The notes under the pieces are model-generated. The model was given only the letters and a program-made list of their open reading frames with translations, was not told where the DNA came from and ran no database searches. Source: Skeletonema tropicum (taxonomy: Eukaryota > Bacillariophyta > Thalassiosirophyceae > Thalassiosirales > Thalassiosiraceae). From it: DNA of 64,000 nucleotides. Positions 32,912-45,139 of the stretch are shown one piece after another. The stretch lies in NCBI GenBank assembly GCA_037178625.1, contig JAWZXG010000031.1, positions 1 through 64,000 on the forward strand, read 5' to 3'. The position numbers and the translations under genes are program-made. Numbering within the stretch: the first letter of the stretch is position 1; each line of letters starts with the position of its first letter.

Positions 32912-34234
32912 CTAGCCCGGACTACTACTACCACACTCCTCATCATCCTCCTCTTCCTCTTGACGCTGCTTCAACTTGAACGAATTCCAAATCTCCAAAC
33001 ACTTCTTATACTTGGATCCATCCACAACATCCCTCCCATCCTCCAATATATTCCCCGCTATCAAATAATCCGTCTTGCTCGATACAGACGTGGTGACTCT
33101 TCCACCCAAAATCTTGATCATGTCGGTAGCATTGTCTCGTGATAATTCGACATTGGTCGTCACACCATGAACAACATCAACATCATCGCTGTCATTATTA
33201 CTGACGGCGGCAGTGTCATAGCGTCGATTGCGGTAATAATCCGCCTTGGAGGGTGAGGCGACACTCACTTGAGCGTTTGTGAGACGGGTCACGTCATCAT
33301 TGGTGGATAGAATTCCACTGAAGCAGAATGTGAGCCCGGTGAGGCAGTGGGGTGTCATTGTTGTTGTGTCTTCGAGTGAGGTGAAGAATGAGCTGGAGCG
33401 TGAGCTTGAGCTGCCTCCGTTGCTGTTGTTGTCCATTACAGGCAGTGCTAGTGTGGATTGAATGTGCACAGCTTCTCGAACACTGTTGGTAGTAATGATG
33501 TGCTCCAATAGCTGTGAGGATGGCGGATGAAATTTCGGTGGGGACAATAACAATAATTCAGTCGATGAAGATGATTTGAATTTGGTGGTGCGTTTCATGT
33601 TATTATTGACTGGCATTATTATTTCTTTCGATGCTTGCTGATTCTGTTTCTGTTTGGCTGGTTGTATTTGTGGTTGGATACTAATATTATTAGTAGTATT
33701 CAAAGAAGGTGGCTTTGTATTTTTTTTGACAGCCTTGGCCTTGGCCTTCGCCTTGGATGATTTGAATTTCGTAGACGGCTCTTCTTCACCATCGTTGTCT
33801 GGTGGTGAATCTTGATAGTCGTCCTCGCTATCGTCATTATCATCGTCATCTGAATCAATGATTATTTTGCGCCGATTCTTATTTTCCCTGTTACTATTAA
33901 TAATATTCTTTGTGGACTTGTTGGCCGCCACCGCATTGCTCCTTCCTTTTCGCTTCTTGGTCACTTCTTTGGCGTCTTCCATATCGGTATCGCTATCGTC
34001 AACATCGATGGCCGAACTATCACGTTCACGTGCAGCTGATTGCTTGTCTTTGACTTTTTGCTTCGGAGGGCCAGCAGCGGCGGCGGCGGTTACTTTGCTG
34101 GATTTTTTGGATGACACAGCTTTTGCTTTGTTGGCGGCGGCTGACGAAGGGGCAGAAGAGGCGCCGCTCTTCTTTTTGGCACCGCTGCCGCTGGCTTTCG
34201 CTTTGGGCTTGCCGAAGAAATTACGAATGTCCAT
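32912..34234 (-). CDS. Truncated RFC1 copy 1: N-terminal motif plus BRCT, 440 aa
   Basis: Open from the same ATG context as RFC1 through the whole BRCT domain, then ends after EEEEDDEECGSSSPG at a TAG instead of continuing into the NPYAKK linker and AAA+ ATPase. It differs from RFC1 by very few residues (for example Cys to Ser in VASPSKAD). It has its own copy of the upstream region, so it may be transcribed. If made, the product could bind PCNA or DNA without loading activity and might compete with RFC1; this is inference. It could also be a silent duplicate. Confidence 0.75.
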   Translation of the reverse strand: MDIRNFFGKPKAKASGSGAKKKSGASSAPSSAAANKAKAVSSKKSSKVTAAAAAGPPKQKVKDKQSAARERDSSAIDVDDSDTDMEDAKEVTKKRKGRSNAVAANKSTKNIINSNRENKNRRKIIIDSDDDDNDDSEDDYQDSPPDNDGEEEPSTKFKSSKAKAKAKAVKKNTKPPSLNTTNNISIQPQIQPAKQKQNQQASKEIIMPVNNNMKRTTKFKSSSSTELLLLSPPKFHPPSSQLLEHIITTNSVREAVHIQSTLALPVMDNNSNGGSSSSRSSSFFTSLEDTTTMTPHCLTGLTFCFSGILSTNDDVTRLTNAQVSVASPSKADYYRNRRYDTAAVSNNDSDDVDVVHGVTTNVELSRDNATDMIKILGGRVTTSVSSKTDYLIAGNILEDGRDVVDGSKYKKCLEIWNSFKLKQRQEEEEDDEECGSSSPG

Positions 34235-35805
34235 CTATTGTTATCTGTTGTTATATTATATTGTATGGTGCTGTGCTAATAAGTAGCGTAGGGTGTATCA
34301 TGTATCATGTACATAATAATATTATCATGTCCGTGTACTCTCTCTCGTCATTGATGATGATGTGCTCACGTAACTTCCATGAAACTCCAGCCATTGCCGG
34401 CCGGCGCTGGTGTCTATTTATGCGTCCCGGGAGTTTGTCAATCTCTGTGGCGTCATTCAGTTCTTAGCAAGCGGCATTGCTGTCGCATCAAAAAGTCATC
34501 AACAACAGCTCAAGCAGACAAAACTGACAATGGCCGTATCTTTCCTCCTATGGTAGCGGTCCAATGACGGCGATGAGTGTCGTTTTGGAAAGCCCTTGAG
34601 CAGCTCTATCGATTAGGCGTGTAATCAGCCTGATTGGGTGACTCTTATTCAATCGAATGGGCTAGAAACGGGTCTAGAAAGTGATCGGTAGGGCCAGATC
34701 CGGCTCTGTTTCTCTAGATTTCCAGAGCCGAGATCCAAATTTGATCAAAATACGTTATGACAACCGTTGTAAAGCTCTTGTCAAGCTGAATCGATTAGTA
34801 CCATCATTGCATAATAATCTAAATAATAATCACTGCTCGGCCGAGGGCCTCGCAAAAGAGACACTTGTAGACGATCACGATCAGCCTCTTCCAGACGATC
34901 GGTACACGTCGAATATCCAAAAAGATACTTTGACTGCAATGCCACTAAAATCCACAATAAACGGTGCTCAGGGAGGGGTCACACTCGCAAATACACTTCT
35001 TGCAATGGGGTTTTATCAATGAATAAATACTTCAGGTGCGGCGTGATCCAAGACGCTGAGCATAGGCATAGATCAGCCTCATCATGACAGTCGGTACAAC
35101 ATGTATGTACCGTCCAATAAATGACGACTCTATCTCCCAACATTGTTACTACTCCTATTGTACTTCCTATCCAATTTAACATCAACTGGCCTTCCGCTCG
35201 GTATGTTGTTATCTTCCTCCACACATCACCCAACCACAAGCAACAGCACATCACCCAACCTCATCATAATCATCTACAATCCTCCTCCTCCACCCAACCA
35301 CAAGCAGTATCGTCAACTCCTCCGCATCATCCTGTTGCTTGTGGTTGGTGGTGGTGGAGGGTTGCGGTGGTGGAGGATGGTATGTATTGATAATGAATAC
35401 AACAATCCACGAGTGCGAGCGGTAGCGAGGACGAGCTGCTGTGTTTATTGGAATAATCGATATCGTAGAGCTTGAAAAGACGATTCCAATGCTCGTCTCT
35501 TTGTTGGATTTCATTTTTTTTCGACTCTGGCCAGTCGATTTGGAATTTGGATCTCGACTTTGGATTGCAGGGGTCGATTTAGTCAAGTCGATTGACAAAC
35601 GATCGATATTTGGCCACAATGACACCACCAATCGATACAGCGCATTGAGAGCTTTCCAAAACGACACTCATCGCCTTGATACGACAAATACAAGCCAAGA
35701 TATTAACTTTGTATTAATTTATTTATTTATTTATTCATCTAGCAATGATTTGGTTGATTGTCATATATAGTCTTCAATATTATTGTACCTCCGTCATCAT
35801 CGTCA
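34235..35805. other. Array spacer, copy 2
   Basis: Near-identical to 31341-32911, including the inverted 25-bp pair. Upstream region of the truncated copy starting at 34234. Confidence 0.8.
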
Positions 35806-37122
35806 CTAGCCCGGACTACTACTACCACACTCCTCATCATCCTCCTCTTCCTCTTGACGCTGCTTCAACTTGAACGAATTCCAAATCTCCAAACACTTCT
35901 TATACTTGGATCCATCCACAACATCCCTCCCATCCTCCAATATATTCCCCGCTATCAAATAATCCGTCTTGCTCGATACAGACGTGGTGACTCTTCCACC
36001 CAAAATCTTGATCATGTCGGTAGCATTGTCTCGTGATAATTCGACATTGGTCGTCACACCATGAACAACATCAACATCATCGCTGTCATTATTACTGACG
36101 GCGGCAGTGTCATAGCGTCGATTGCGGTAATAATCCGCCTTGGAGGGTGAGGCGACACTCACTTGAGCGTTTGTGAGACGGGTCACGTCATCATTGGTGG
36201 ATAGAATTCCACTGAAGCAGAATGTGAGCCCGGTGAGGCAGTGGGGTGTCATTGTTGTTGTGTCTTCGAGTGAGGTGAAGAATGAGCTGGAGCGTGAGCT
36301 TGAGCTGCCTCCGTTGCTGTTGTTGTCCATTACAGGCAGTGCTAGTGTGGATTGAATGTGCACAGCTTCTCGAACACTGTTGGTAGTAATGATGTGCTCC
36401 AATAGCTGTGAGGATGGCGGATGAAATTTCGGTGGGGACAATAACAATAATTCAGTCGATGAAGATGATTTGAATTTGGTGGTGCGTTTCATGTTATTAT
36501 TGACTGGCATTATTATTTCTTTCGATGCTTGCTGATTCTGTTTCTGTTTGGCTGGTTGTATTTGTGGTTGGATACTAATATTATTAGTAGTATTCAAAGA
36601 AGGTGGCTTTGTATTTTTTTTGACAGCCTTGGCCTTCGCCTTGGATGATTTGAATTTCGTAGACGGCTCTTCTTCACCATCGTTGTCTGGTGGTGAATCT
36701 TGATAGTCGTCCTCGCTATCGTCATTATCATCGTCATCTGAATCAATGATTATTTTGCGCCGATTCTTATTTTCCCTGTTACTATTAATAATATTCTTTG
36801 TGGACTTGTTGGCCGCCACCGCATTGCTCCTTCCTTTTCGCTTCTTGGTCACTTCTTTGGCGTCTTCCATATCGGTATCGCTATCGTCAACATCGATGGC
36901 CGAACTATCACGTTCACGTGCAGCTGATTGCTTGTCTTTGACTTTTTGCTTCGGAGGGCCAGCAGCGGCGGCGGCGGTTACTTTGCTGGATTTTTTGGAT
37001 GACACAGCTTTTGCTTTGTTGGCGGCGGCTGACGAAGGGGCAGAAGAGGCGCCGCTCTTCTTTTTGGCACCGCTGCCGCTGGCTTTCGCTTTGGGCTTGC
37101 CGAAGAAATTACGAATGTCCAT
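35806..37122 (-). CDS. Truncated RFC1 copy 2, 438 aa
   Basis: Same layout as copy 1: N-terminal PCNA motif, acidic linker, complete BRCT and the same GSSSPG ending. It lacks two residues of the Lys-Ala run relative to RFC1 and copy 1. Intact frame, no decay. Confidence 0.75.
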   Translation of the reverse strand: MDIRNFFGKPKAKASGSGAKKKSGASSAPSSAAANKAKAVSSKKSSKVTAAAAAGPPKQKVKDKQSAARERDSSAIDVDDSDTDMEDAKEVTKKRKGRSNAVAANKSTKNIINSNRENKNRRKIIIDSDDDDNDDSEDDYQDSPPDNDGEEEPSTKFKSSKAKAKAVKKNTKPPSLNTTNNISIQPQIQPAKQKQNQQASKEIIMPVNNNMKRTTKFKSSSSTELLLLSPPKFHPPSSQLLEHIITTNSVREAVHIQSTLALPVMDNNSNGGSSSSRSSSFFTSLEDTTTMTPHCLTGLTFCFSGILSTNDDVTRLTNAQVSVASPSKADYYRNRRYDTAAVSNNDSDDVDVVHGVTTNVELSRDNATDMIKILGGRVTTSVSSKTDYLIAGNILEDGRDVVDGSKYKKCLEIWNSFKLKQRQEEEEDDEECGSSSPG

Positions 37123-38693
37123 CTATTGTTATCTGTTGTTATATTATATTGTATGGTGCTGTGCTAATAAGTAGCGTAGGGTGTATCATGTATCATGTAC
37201 ATAATAATATTATCATGTCCGTGTACTCTCTCTCGTCATTGATGATGATGTGCTCACGTAACTTCCATGAAACTCCAGCCATTGCCGGCCGGCGCTGGTG
37301 TCTATTTATGCGTCCCGGGAGTTTGTCAATCTCTGTGGCGTCATTCAGTTCTTAGCAAGCGGCATTGCTGTCGCATCAAAAAGTCATCAACAACAGCTCA
37401 AGCAGACAAAACTGACAATGGCCGTATCTTTCCTCCTATGGTAGCGGTCCAATGACGGCGATGAGTGTCGTTTTGGAAAGCCCTTGAGCAGCTCTATCGA
37501 TTAGGCGTGTAATCAGCCTGATTGGGTGACTCTTATTCAATCGAATGGGCTAGAAACGGGTCTAGAAAGTGATCGGTAGGGCCAGATCCGGCTCTGTTTC
37601 TCTAGATTTCCAGAGCCGAGATCCAAATTTGATCAAAATACGTTATGACAACCGTTGTAAAGCTCTTGTCAAGCTGAATCGATTAGTACCATCATTGCAT
37701 AATAATCTAAATAATAATCACTGCTCGGCCGAGGGCCTCGCAAAAGAGACACTTGTAGACGATCACGATCAGCCTCTTCCAGACGATCGGTACACGTCGA
37801 ATATCCAAAAAGATACTTTGACTGCAATGCCACTAAAATCCACAATAAACGGTGCTCAGGGAGGGGTCACACTCGCAAATACACTTCTTGCAATGGGGTT
37901 TTATCAATGAATAAATACTTCAGGTGCGGCGTGATCCAAGACGCTGAGCATAGGCATAGATCAGCCTCATCATGACAGTCGGTACAACATGTATGTACCG
38001 TCCAATAAATGACGACTCTATCTCCCAACATTGTTACTACTCCTATTGTACTTCCTATCCAATTTAACATCAACTGGCCTTCCGCTCGGTATGTTGTTAT
38101 CTTCCTCCACACATCACCCAACCACAAGCAACAGCACATCACCCAACCTCATCATAATCATCTACAATCCTCCTCCTCCACCCAACCACAAGCAGTATCG
38201 TCAACTCCTCCGCATCATCCTGTTGCTTGTGGTTGGTGGTGGTGGAGGGTTGCGGTGGTGGAGGATGGTATGTATTGATAATGAATACAACAATCCACGA
38301 GTGCGAGCGGTAGCGAGGACGAGCTGCTGTGTTTATTGGAATAATCGATATCGTAGAGCTTGAAAAGACGATTCCAATGCTCGTCTCTTTGTTGGATTTC
38401 ATTTTTTTTCGACTCTGGCCAGTCGATTTGGAATTTGGATCTCGACTTTGGATTGCAGGGGTCGATTTAGTCAAGTCGATTGACAAACGATCGATATTTG
38501 GCCACAATGACACCACCAATCGATACAGCGCATTGAGAGCTTTCCAAAACGACACTCATCGCCTTGATACGACAAATACAAGCCAAGATATTAACTTTGT
38601 ATTAATTTATTTATTTATTTATTCATCTAGCAATGATTTGGTTGATTGTCATATATAGTCTTCAATATTATTGTACCTCCGTCATCATCGTCA
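37123..38693. other. Array spacer, copy 3
   Basis: Near-identical to the other two spacers; no additional features. Confidence 0.8.
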
Positions 38694-40010
38694 CTAGCCC
38701 GGACTACTACTACCACACTCCTCATCATCCTCCTCTTCCTCTTGACGCTGCTTCAACTTGAACGAATTCCAAATCTCCAAACACTTCTTATACTTGGATC
38801 CATCCACAACATCCCTCCCATCCTCCAATATATTCCCCGCTATCAAATAATCCGTCTTGCTCGATACAGACGTGGTGACTCTTCCACCCAAAATCTTGAT
38901 CATGTCGGTAGCATTGTCTCGTGATAATTCGACATTGGTCGTCACACCATGAACAACATCAACATCATCGCTGTCATTATTACTGACGGCGGCAGTGTCA
39001 TAGCGTCGATTGCGGTAATAATCCGCCTTGGAGGGTGAGGCGACACTCACTTGAGCGTTTGTGAGACGGGTCACGTCATCATTGGTGGATAGAATTCCAC
39101 TGAAGCAGAATGTGAGCCCGGTGAGGCAGTGGGGTGTCATTGTTGTTGTGTCTTCGAGTGAGGTGAAGAATGAGCTGGAGCGTGAGCTTGAGCTGCCTCC
39201 GTTGCTGTTGTTGTCCATTACAGGCAGTGCTAGTGTGGATTGAATGTGCACAGCTTCTCGAACACTGTTGGTAGTAATGATGTGCTCCAATAGCTGTGAG
39301 GATGGCGGATGAAATTTCGGTGGGGACAATAACAATAATTCAGTCGATGAAGATGATTTGAATTTGGTGGTGCGTTTCATGTTATTATTGACTGGCATTA
39401 TTATTTCTTTCGATGCTTGCTGATTCTGTTTCTGTTTGGCTGGTTGTATTTGTGGTTGGATACTAATATTATTAGTAGTATTCAAAGAAGGTGGCTTTGT
39501 ATTTTTTTTGACAGCCTTGGCCTTCGCCTTGGATGATTTGAATTTCGTAGACGGCTCTTCTTCACCATCGTTGTCTGGTGGTGAATCTTGATAGTCGTCC
39601 TCGCTATCGTCATGATCATCGTCATCTGAATCAATGATTATTTTGCGCCGATTCTTATTTTCCCTGTTACTATTAATAATATTCTTTGTGGACTTGTTGG
39701 CCGCCACCGCATTGCTCCTTCCTTTTCGCTTCTTGGTCACTTCTTTGGCGTCTTCCATATCGGTATCGCTATCGTCAACATCGATGGCCGAACTATCACG
39801 TTCACGTGCAGCTGATTGCTTGTCTTTGACTTTTTGCTTCGGAGGGCCAGCAGCGGCGGCGGCGGTTACTTTGCTGGATTTTTTGGATGACACAGCTTTT
39901 GCTTTGTTGGCGGCGGCTGACGAAGGGGCAGAAGAGGCGCCGCTCTTCTTTTTGGCACCGCTGCCGCTGGCTTTCGCTTTGGGCTTGCCGAAGAAATTAC
40001 GAATGTCCAT
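38694..40010 (-). CDS. Truncated RFC1 copy 3, 438 aa
   Basis: As copy 2, with one further change (Asn to His in an Asp run, DDDDHDD). Shares the two-residue Lys-Ala deletion, so copies 2 and 3 are sisters. Its upstream region (from 40011) is the first that differs from the array spacer. Confidence 0.75.
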   Translation of the reverse strand: MDIRNFFGKPKAKASGSGAKKKSGASSAPSSAAANKAKAVSSKKSSKVTAAAAAGPPKQKVKDKQSAARERDSSAIDVDDSDTDMEDAKEVTKKRKGRSNAVAANKSTKNIINSNRENKNRRKIIIDSDDDDHDDSEDDYQDSPPDNDGEEEPSTKFKSSKAKAKAVKKNTKPPSLNTTNNISIQPQIQPAKQKQNQQASKEIIMPVNNNMKRTTKFKSSSSTELLLLSPPKFHPPSSQLLEHIITTNSVREAVHIQSTLALPVMDNNSNGGSSSSRSSSFFTSLEDTTTMTPHCLTGLTFCFSGILSTNDDVTRLTNAQVSVASPSKADYYRNRRYDTAAVSNNDSDDVDVVHGVTTNVELSRDNATDMIKILGGRVTTSVSSKTDYLIAGNILEDGRDVVDGSKYKKCLEIWNSFKLKQRQEEEEDDEECGSSSPG

Positions 40011-41033
40011 CTATTGTTATCTGTTGTTATATTATATTGTATGGTGCTGTGCTAATAAGTAGCGTAGGGTGTATCATGTATCATGTACATAATAATATTA
40101 TCATGTCCGTGTACTCTCTCTCGTCATTGATGATGATGTGCTCACGTAACTTCCATGAAACTCCAGCCATTGCCGGCCGGCGCTGGTGTCTTTACTGGTG
40201 CCGGGAGTTTGTCAATCTCTGTGGCGTCATTCAGTTCTTAGCAAGCGGCACTGCTGTCGCATCAAAAAGTCATCAACAACAGCTCAAGCAGCTCAAGCAG
40301 CTAGCTCAAAACTGACAATGGCCGTATCTTTCCTCCTAGCGGGTCAATGACGGCGATAGGTGGCGTTTTGGAAAGCCCTTGAGCAGGTCTATCGATTAGG
40401 CGTGTAATGAACTCGATTCGACGACTTTTATTCATTCGTCTCGGTTAAAAACGGTTTCAGATTGTGATCGGCAGGGTCAGATCCGGCTCGGGAGAATTTC
40501 AAAGCAGAGGTTCAAATTTTGACCAAAGTACGATATGACAACCGCTGGAAAGCTCTTTTCAAGCTGATTCGATTAGTACCATTATTACTATCAAAATAAT
40601 AATCACAGCTCGGCCGAGGGCCTCGCGAAAGAACGTCTTTTTGAACAGTACCGTCGATTCTTGGTTGGTACATGGTACATGTGATATCCAAAAAAAGCGA
40701 CCACCTTCATGTTGTAGATCCAAAGACAATAACAATACACACTGCTCGGCCGGGGGCCCTCGCAAAGACACTTCTTGCAATGAGGCGAATAACATGATTG
40801 GTTCGATGGGGTGGGTCAAAACGCTTCGCTGAAGACACTCGACACTCAACAGAGATCAGCCTCATCATGTTCGGTCGGCAGTGGCACGTGGCACGTGGCA
40901 CGTGTATCGTACAATACAATGTCAGATGCACCATCACTCCAACATCATCATTGCCAACGACGATGCCATCATCTTCCTCCTCCATCATTCACAAGCAGCA
41001 ACAGCAACATCTACTATTCCCAACGCCAGCAAC
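40011..41033. repeat. Diverged spacer of the RFC1 array
   Basis: Begins like the other spacers up to about 40190, then continues with rearranged and mutated spacer blocks (for example a shorter AGCTCAAGCAG run near 40285 and changed blocks at 40380-40870). No gene. Confidence 0.7.
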
Positions 41034-41330
41034 TCATCGTCTTGACAGTCCTCCTCCAAGCACAAGCAGTAAGTAGAAGCAGTAAGCAGTGAGCAATAAT
41101 ACAACGTCGGCCGATTGCTTGTCTTTGACTTTTTGCTTCGGAGGGCCAGCAGCAGCAGCGGCAGCGGCGGCGGCGGTTACTTTGCTGCTGGTGGATTTTT
41201 TGGATGACACAGCTTTTGTTGCTTTGTTGTTGGCGGCTGACGAAGGGGCAGAAGAGGCGCCGCTCTTCTTTTTGGCACCGCTGCCGCTGGCTTTCGCTTT
41301 GGGCTTGCCGAAGAAATTACGAATGTCCAT
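41034..41330 (-). pseudogene. RFC1 N-terminal fragment, divergent lineage A
   Basis: 98 codons starting MDIRNFFGKPKAK, with family match only through KQKVKDKQSA, then unrelated residues to a stop. Differs from RFC1 by insertions (ANNKATKAV, KKSTSSK, longer Ala run) that it shares with 45708-46148. Lacks the BRCT, so probably non-functional. Confidence 0.8.
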
Positions 41331-42960
41331 CTATTGTTATCTGTTGTTATATTATATTGTATGGTGCTGTGCTAATAAGTAGCGTAGGGTGTATCATGTA
41401 TCATGTACATAATAATATTATCATGTCCGTGTACTCTCTCTCGTCATTGATGATGATGTGCTCACGTAACTTCCATGAAACTCCAGCCATTGCCGGCCGG
41501 CGCTGGTGTCTATTTATGCGTCCCGGGAGTTTGTCAATCTCTGTGGCGTCATTCAGTTCTTAGCAAGCGGCATTGCTGTCGCATCAAAAAGTCATCAACA
41601 ACAGCTCAAGCAGACAAAACTGACAATGGCCGTATCTTTCCTCCTATGGTAGCGGTCCAATGACGGCGATGAGTGTCGTTTTGGAAAGCCCTTGAGCAGC
41701 TCTATCGATTAGGCGTGTAATCAGCCTGATTGGGTGACTCTTATTCAATCGAATGGGCTAGAAACGGGTCTAGAAAGTGATCGGTAGGGCCAGATCCGGC
41801 TCTGTTTCTCTAGATTTCCAGAGCCGAGATCCAAATTTGATCAAAATACGTTATGACAACCGTTGTAAAGCTCTTGTCAAGCTGAATCGATTAGTACCAT
41901 CATTGCATAATAATCTAAATAATAATCACTGCTCGGCCGAGGGCCTCGCAAAAGAGACACTTGTAGACGATCACGATCAGCCTCTTCCAGACGATCGGTA
42001 CACGTCGAATATCCAAAAAGATACTTTGACTGCAATGCCACTAAAATCCACAATAAACGGTGCTCAGGGAGGGGTCACACTCGCAAATACACTTCTTGCA
42101 ATGGGGTTTTATCAATGAATAAATATTTCAGGTGCGGCGTGATCCAAGACGCTGAGCATAGGCATAGATCAGCCTCATCATGACAGTCGGTACAACATGT
42201 ATGTACCGTCCAATAAATGACGACTCTATCTCCCAACATTGTTACTACTCCTATTGTACTTCCTATCCAATTTAACATCAACTGGCCTTCCGCTCGGTAT
42301 GTTGTTATCTTCCTCCACACATCACCCAACCACAAGCTTTGTCAATCTCTGTGGCGTCATTCAGTTCTTAGCAAGCGGCACTGCTGTCGCATCAAAAAGT
42401 CATCAACAACAGCTCAAGCAGCTCAAGCAGCTAGCTCAAAACTGACAATGGCCGTATCTTTCCTCCTAGCGGGTCAATGACGGCGATAGGTGGCGTTTTG
42501 GAAAGCCCTTGAGCAGATCTATCGATTAGGCGTGTAATGAACTCGATTCGACGACTTTTATTCATTCGTCTCGGTTAAAAACGGTTCCAGAATGTGATCG
42601 GCAGGGCCGGACTGGCTCCGGAGCCAGATTTTCAAAGCAGAGGTCCAAAATAATCAAAATGAACGATATGACAACCGTTGGAAAGGTGTTTTGAAGCTGA
42701 TTCGATTAGTACCATTATGACTATCAAAATAATAAGCACAGCACGGCCGAGGGCCTCGCAAAAGAGACACTTGTAGACGATCAGCCGCTTCCAGACGATC
42801 GGTACACGTCGAAGATCCAAAAAGATACTTTAACTGCAATGTGCAATGCCACTAAAATCCACAATAAACGGAGCTCGGGCAGGGGCCCTCGCACGCTCCG
42901 CTGAAGACACTTCCTTTAATGCCGTAAGATCCAGATAGTTGGCACGGGTGAGATCTAAGA
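41331..42960. repeat. Composite of spacer-derived blocks
   Basis: 41331-42337 repeats the array spacer. At about 42338 it jumps back to a block like 40207-40640, which then repeats with changes to about 42960. This suggests repeated unequal exchange. No coding sequence. Confidence 0.75.
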
Positions 42961-43194
42961 CGCTGAGCATAGGCAACTCCTGCAACTCCTCCAACCACAA
43001 GCAACAAACTTAATGCCAACAGCAGCCAATTAGATGATGAGGTTGGAGGAGGAAGGTATGAATAAGAATAATAAACACAACCACATAATGAGCGCAGTCG
43101 AGGCAAGTGGAAGATGAGGGCAAGGGTGAGCGGTAGCGATAGCGAGGCCGAGCTGTGTCTATTATTGATAATACGTCGTGCCATTTGTGGTACC

Positions 43195-44170
43195 AACAGG
43201 CAATTATTCTCTAAGATGAATGGCTCAGTTCAGAACATCTGCCCCAGCTGTGGCTGCCCCGACGAAAGTACCTCACACATCACACGATGTAGCGATCCGG
43301 TCGTGTCTGGCGAGCCTTCGCACAGCAGTAGAGGATCTCAGCGATTGGATGGAAGAGAATGATACGGATCCCTACTTACAATATCTTATCGAAGAGTACC
43401 TCCTTGCTCCTTGGACATGGAGAATTGGACATGTACGAATTTATTGATGGACTTCCTGCACACATTGAATTTACAGAGATACATGACACACTTGGGTGGG
43501 ATAATTTCGTTGAAGGCCGTATCAGTAAGCATCTGGTCCACCTTCAAGCACAGTAGCTATCCACCATTCACACTCTCGTTCAACCTGCTTCCTGGGCTAG
43601 TGAGCTCATGAGACAACTTCTCCTTCTGACACATCAGCAATGGCTTCATCGCAATTGTACAGAGCACTACAAAGAAGACGGCAGATCTCTTCCCCAACAT
43701 GAACGTATTCTTCAGAAAGTTACGAGTCTCCTCAAAACGGACGAGGATATGCTCCTGCCGCAAGGTAGGGATCTATTGCACATTGATTTCGCTCATCTGG
43801 CTGAAGGTCCAACTATAAATAGATCATGAAAGATGAAAAGCTAGTATGGAATCAGCCATGGTAGCTCGCAGAGTACACCGGGCTAGACGGAGTCGGCGTG
43901 TTCGACTACTTAATCTGCGGAACAAACGACGTTTGCGCAACTCTGCTTTGGACACCTCGGCTCCAGTTCAGATTCAGACGACACATATGTCGATGTTGGA
44001 TCAGATGACGACGATGAGGATGATGATGACGACTCACCCTCTAGAGTGTGGAGTCCGAAAGTGATATTGCGAACCCTCCCCCAGTGCTTCAAGCTCGGTC
44101 ATACTTTCCACCTCGTAGAGACTCAGAAGGTAGCATTCGTTTTCGACGCAGACGACGACGATCGTAATAT
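43195..44170 (+). pseudogene. Relic of a LINE ORF2 C-terminus, copy A
   Basis: In shifting plus-strand frames this reads CPSCGCPDESTSHITRC (the zinc finger after RNase H), DLSDWMEEN, LGWDNFVEGRISK, LLLLTHQQWLHRN and HIDFAHLAEGP. These match in order the C-terminus of the ORF2 at 413-6805 (CPNCGCFETADHLNRC, DLQEWMEG, IGWRNVMEGKVSK, LLSLTHTQWICRN). Several stops and frameshifts; no RT domain present. A different subfamily from the 5' element, judged by low identity. Confidence 0.78.
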
Positions 44171-44345
44171 GGTGCTGTAAGTTGTGTCAAAAATGACCCA
44201 ACTCCCCAGGAAGTGAGACTTCTTGGATGATGGTAACATTACCGTTGCGGTTTCCCGGAGCCTAAGAAACACAAAAGAGATGTGAACTTGTCTAGATTAT
44301 AGAGAGTAATTTTCTAACAAAGCTTTAAGCTCTAAAGCTATGTAT

Positions 44346-44957
44346 TTAGGAAGGGTGGTCATCCTCGAACTCTCCCTCGTACACTTCACCATTTGCATAT
44401 CTGTAGGTTCCCTGCCCATTCATCTTGTCATCCTTCCACTCTCCCTCGTACACTTCACCATTTGCATATCTGTAGATTCCCCGCCCATTCTTATTGTCAT
44501 CCTTCCACTCTCCCTCGTACACGTCACCATTTGCACATTTGTAGGTTCCCTGCCCATTCTTATTGTCATCCTTCCACTCTCCCTCGTACACGTCACCATT
44601 TGCAAATTTGTAGGTTCCCTGCCCATTCGACTTGTTATCCTTCCACTCTCCCTTGTACACGTCACCATTTGCATATTTGTAGGTTCCCCACCCATTGATC
44701 TTGTCATCCTTCCACTCTCCCTCGTACATACTACCAGTGACATCCAAGTAGGTTCCCCGCCCATTCCACTTATCATCCTTCCACTCTCCCTCGTACACAC
44801 TACCACTGGTGAATCTGTATCTACCCTGCCCATTCATCTTGTCATCCTTCCACTCTCCCTCGTACACACTACCATTTGCATAGTTGTATGTGTAGGCTTC
44901 CGTGATCGGAGTCGGATGTTGCTCAAATCTGAGGGGATTGATGTTTATGTTGGCCAT
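44346..44957 (-). CDS. MORN-repeat protein, 8 repeats, 203 aa
   Basis: ATG at 44957 (MANININPLRFEQHPTPITEAY). It goes straight into eight MORN units and ends EGEFEDDHPS with TAA. It lacks the zinc-ribbon part of the 467-residue paralog. MORN-only proteins often scaffold at membranes; the specific role is unknown. Intact frame. Confidence 0.75.
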   Translation of the reverse strand: MANININPLRFEQHPTPITEAYTYNYANGSVYEGEWKDDKMNGQGRYRFTSGSVYEGEWKDDKWNGRGTYLDVTGSMYEGEWKDDKINGWGTYKYANGDVYKGEWKDNKSNGQGTYKFANGDVYEGEWKDDNKNGQGTYKCANGDVYEGEWKDDNKNGRGIYRYANGEVYEGEWKDDKMNGQGTYRYANGEVYEGEFEDDHPS

Positions 44958-45139
44958 CTGTAAATCTGTAGGTATTAATAGATATATCTCGCTATTGCAA
45001 TAATTCGTGGGCAAGTGCCAAACAGAATGTAATAAAGCACCATGCTTCTGTATTACAATGTTCTGTCGTGGACGACTTGAAGTAAAAGCACGAAGAACTG
45101 GTTGGCTGATTACATAAAAAAAATTGAATGGGAGTTCGC

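Larger units (their letters stand above)
31341..40010 (-). repeat. Tandem array of RFC1 5' part plus spacer, ~2.89-kb units
   Basis: Three almost identical units (start codons at 34234, 37122 and 40010; periods 2894, 2888 and 2888 bp counted from the RFC1 start at 31340). Each holds ~1.57 kb of RFC1 upstream sequence and the first ~440 codons. The 6-bp difference is one KA pair in a Lys-Ala run. Orientation is uniform. The near identity means very recent duplication or ongoing homogenisation. Confidence 0.93.
43090..45070. repeat. Segmental duplication, copy A (partner 47690-49270)
   Basis: Nearly identical to 47690-49270 at an offset of ~4.6 kb. Holds a retrotransposon relic and a MORN gene. 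The main difference is the number of MORN units (8 versus 2). Confidence 0.88.
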
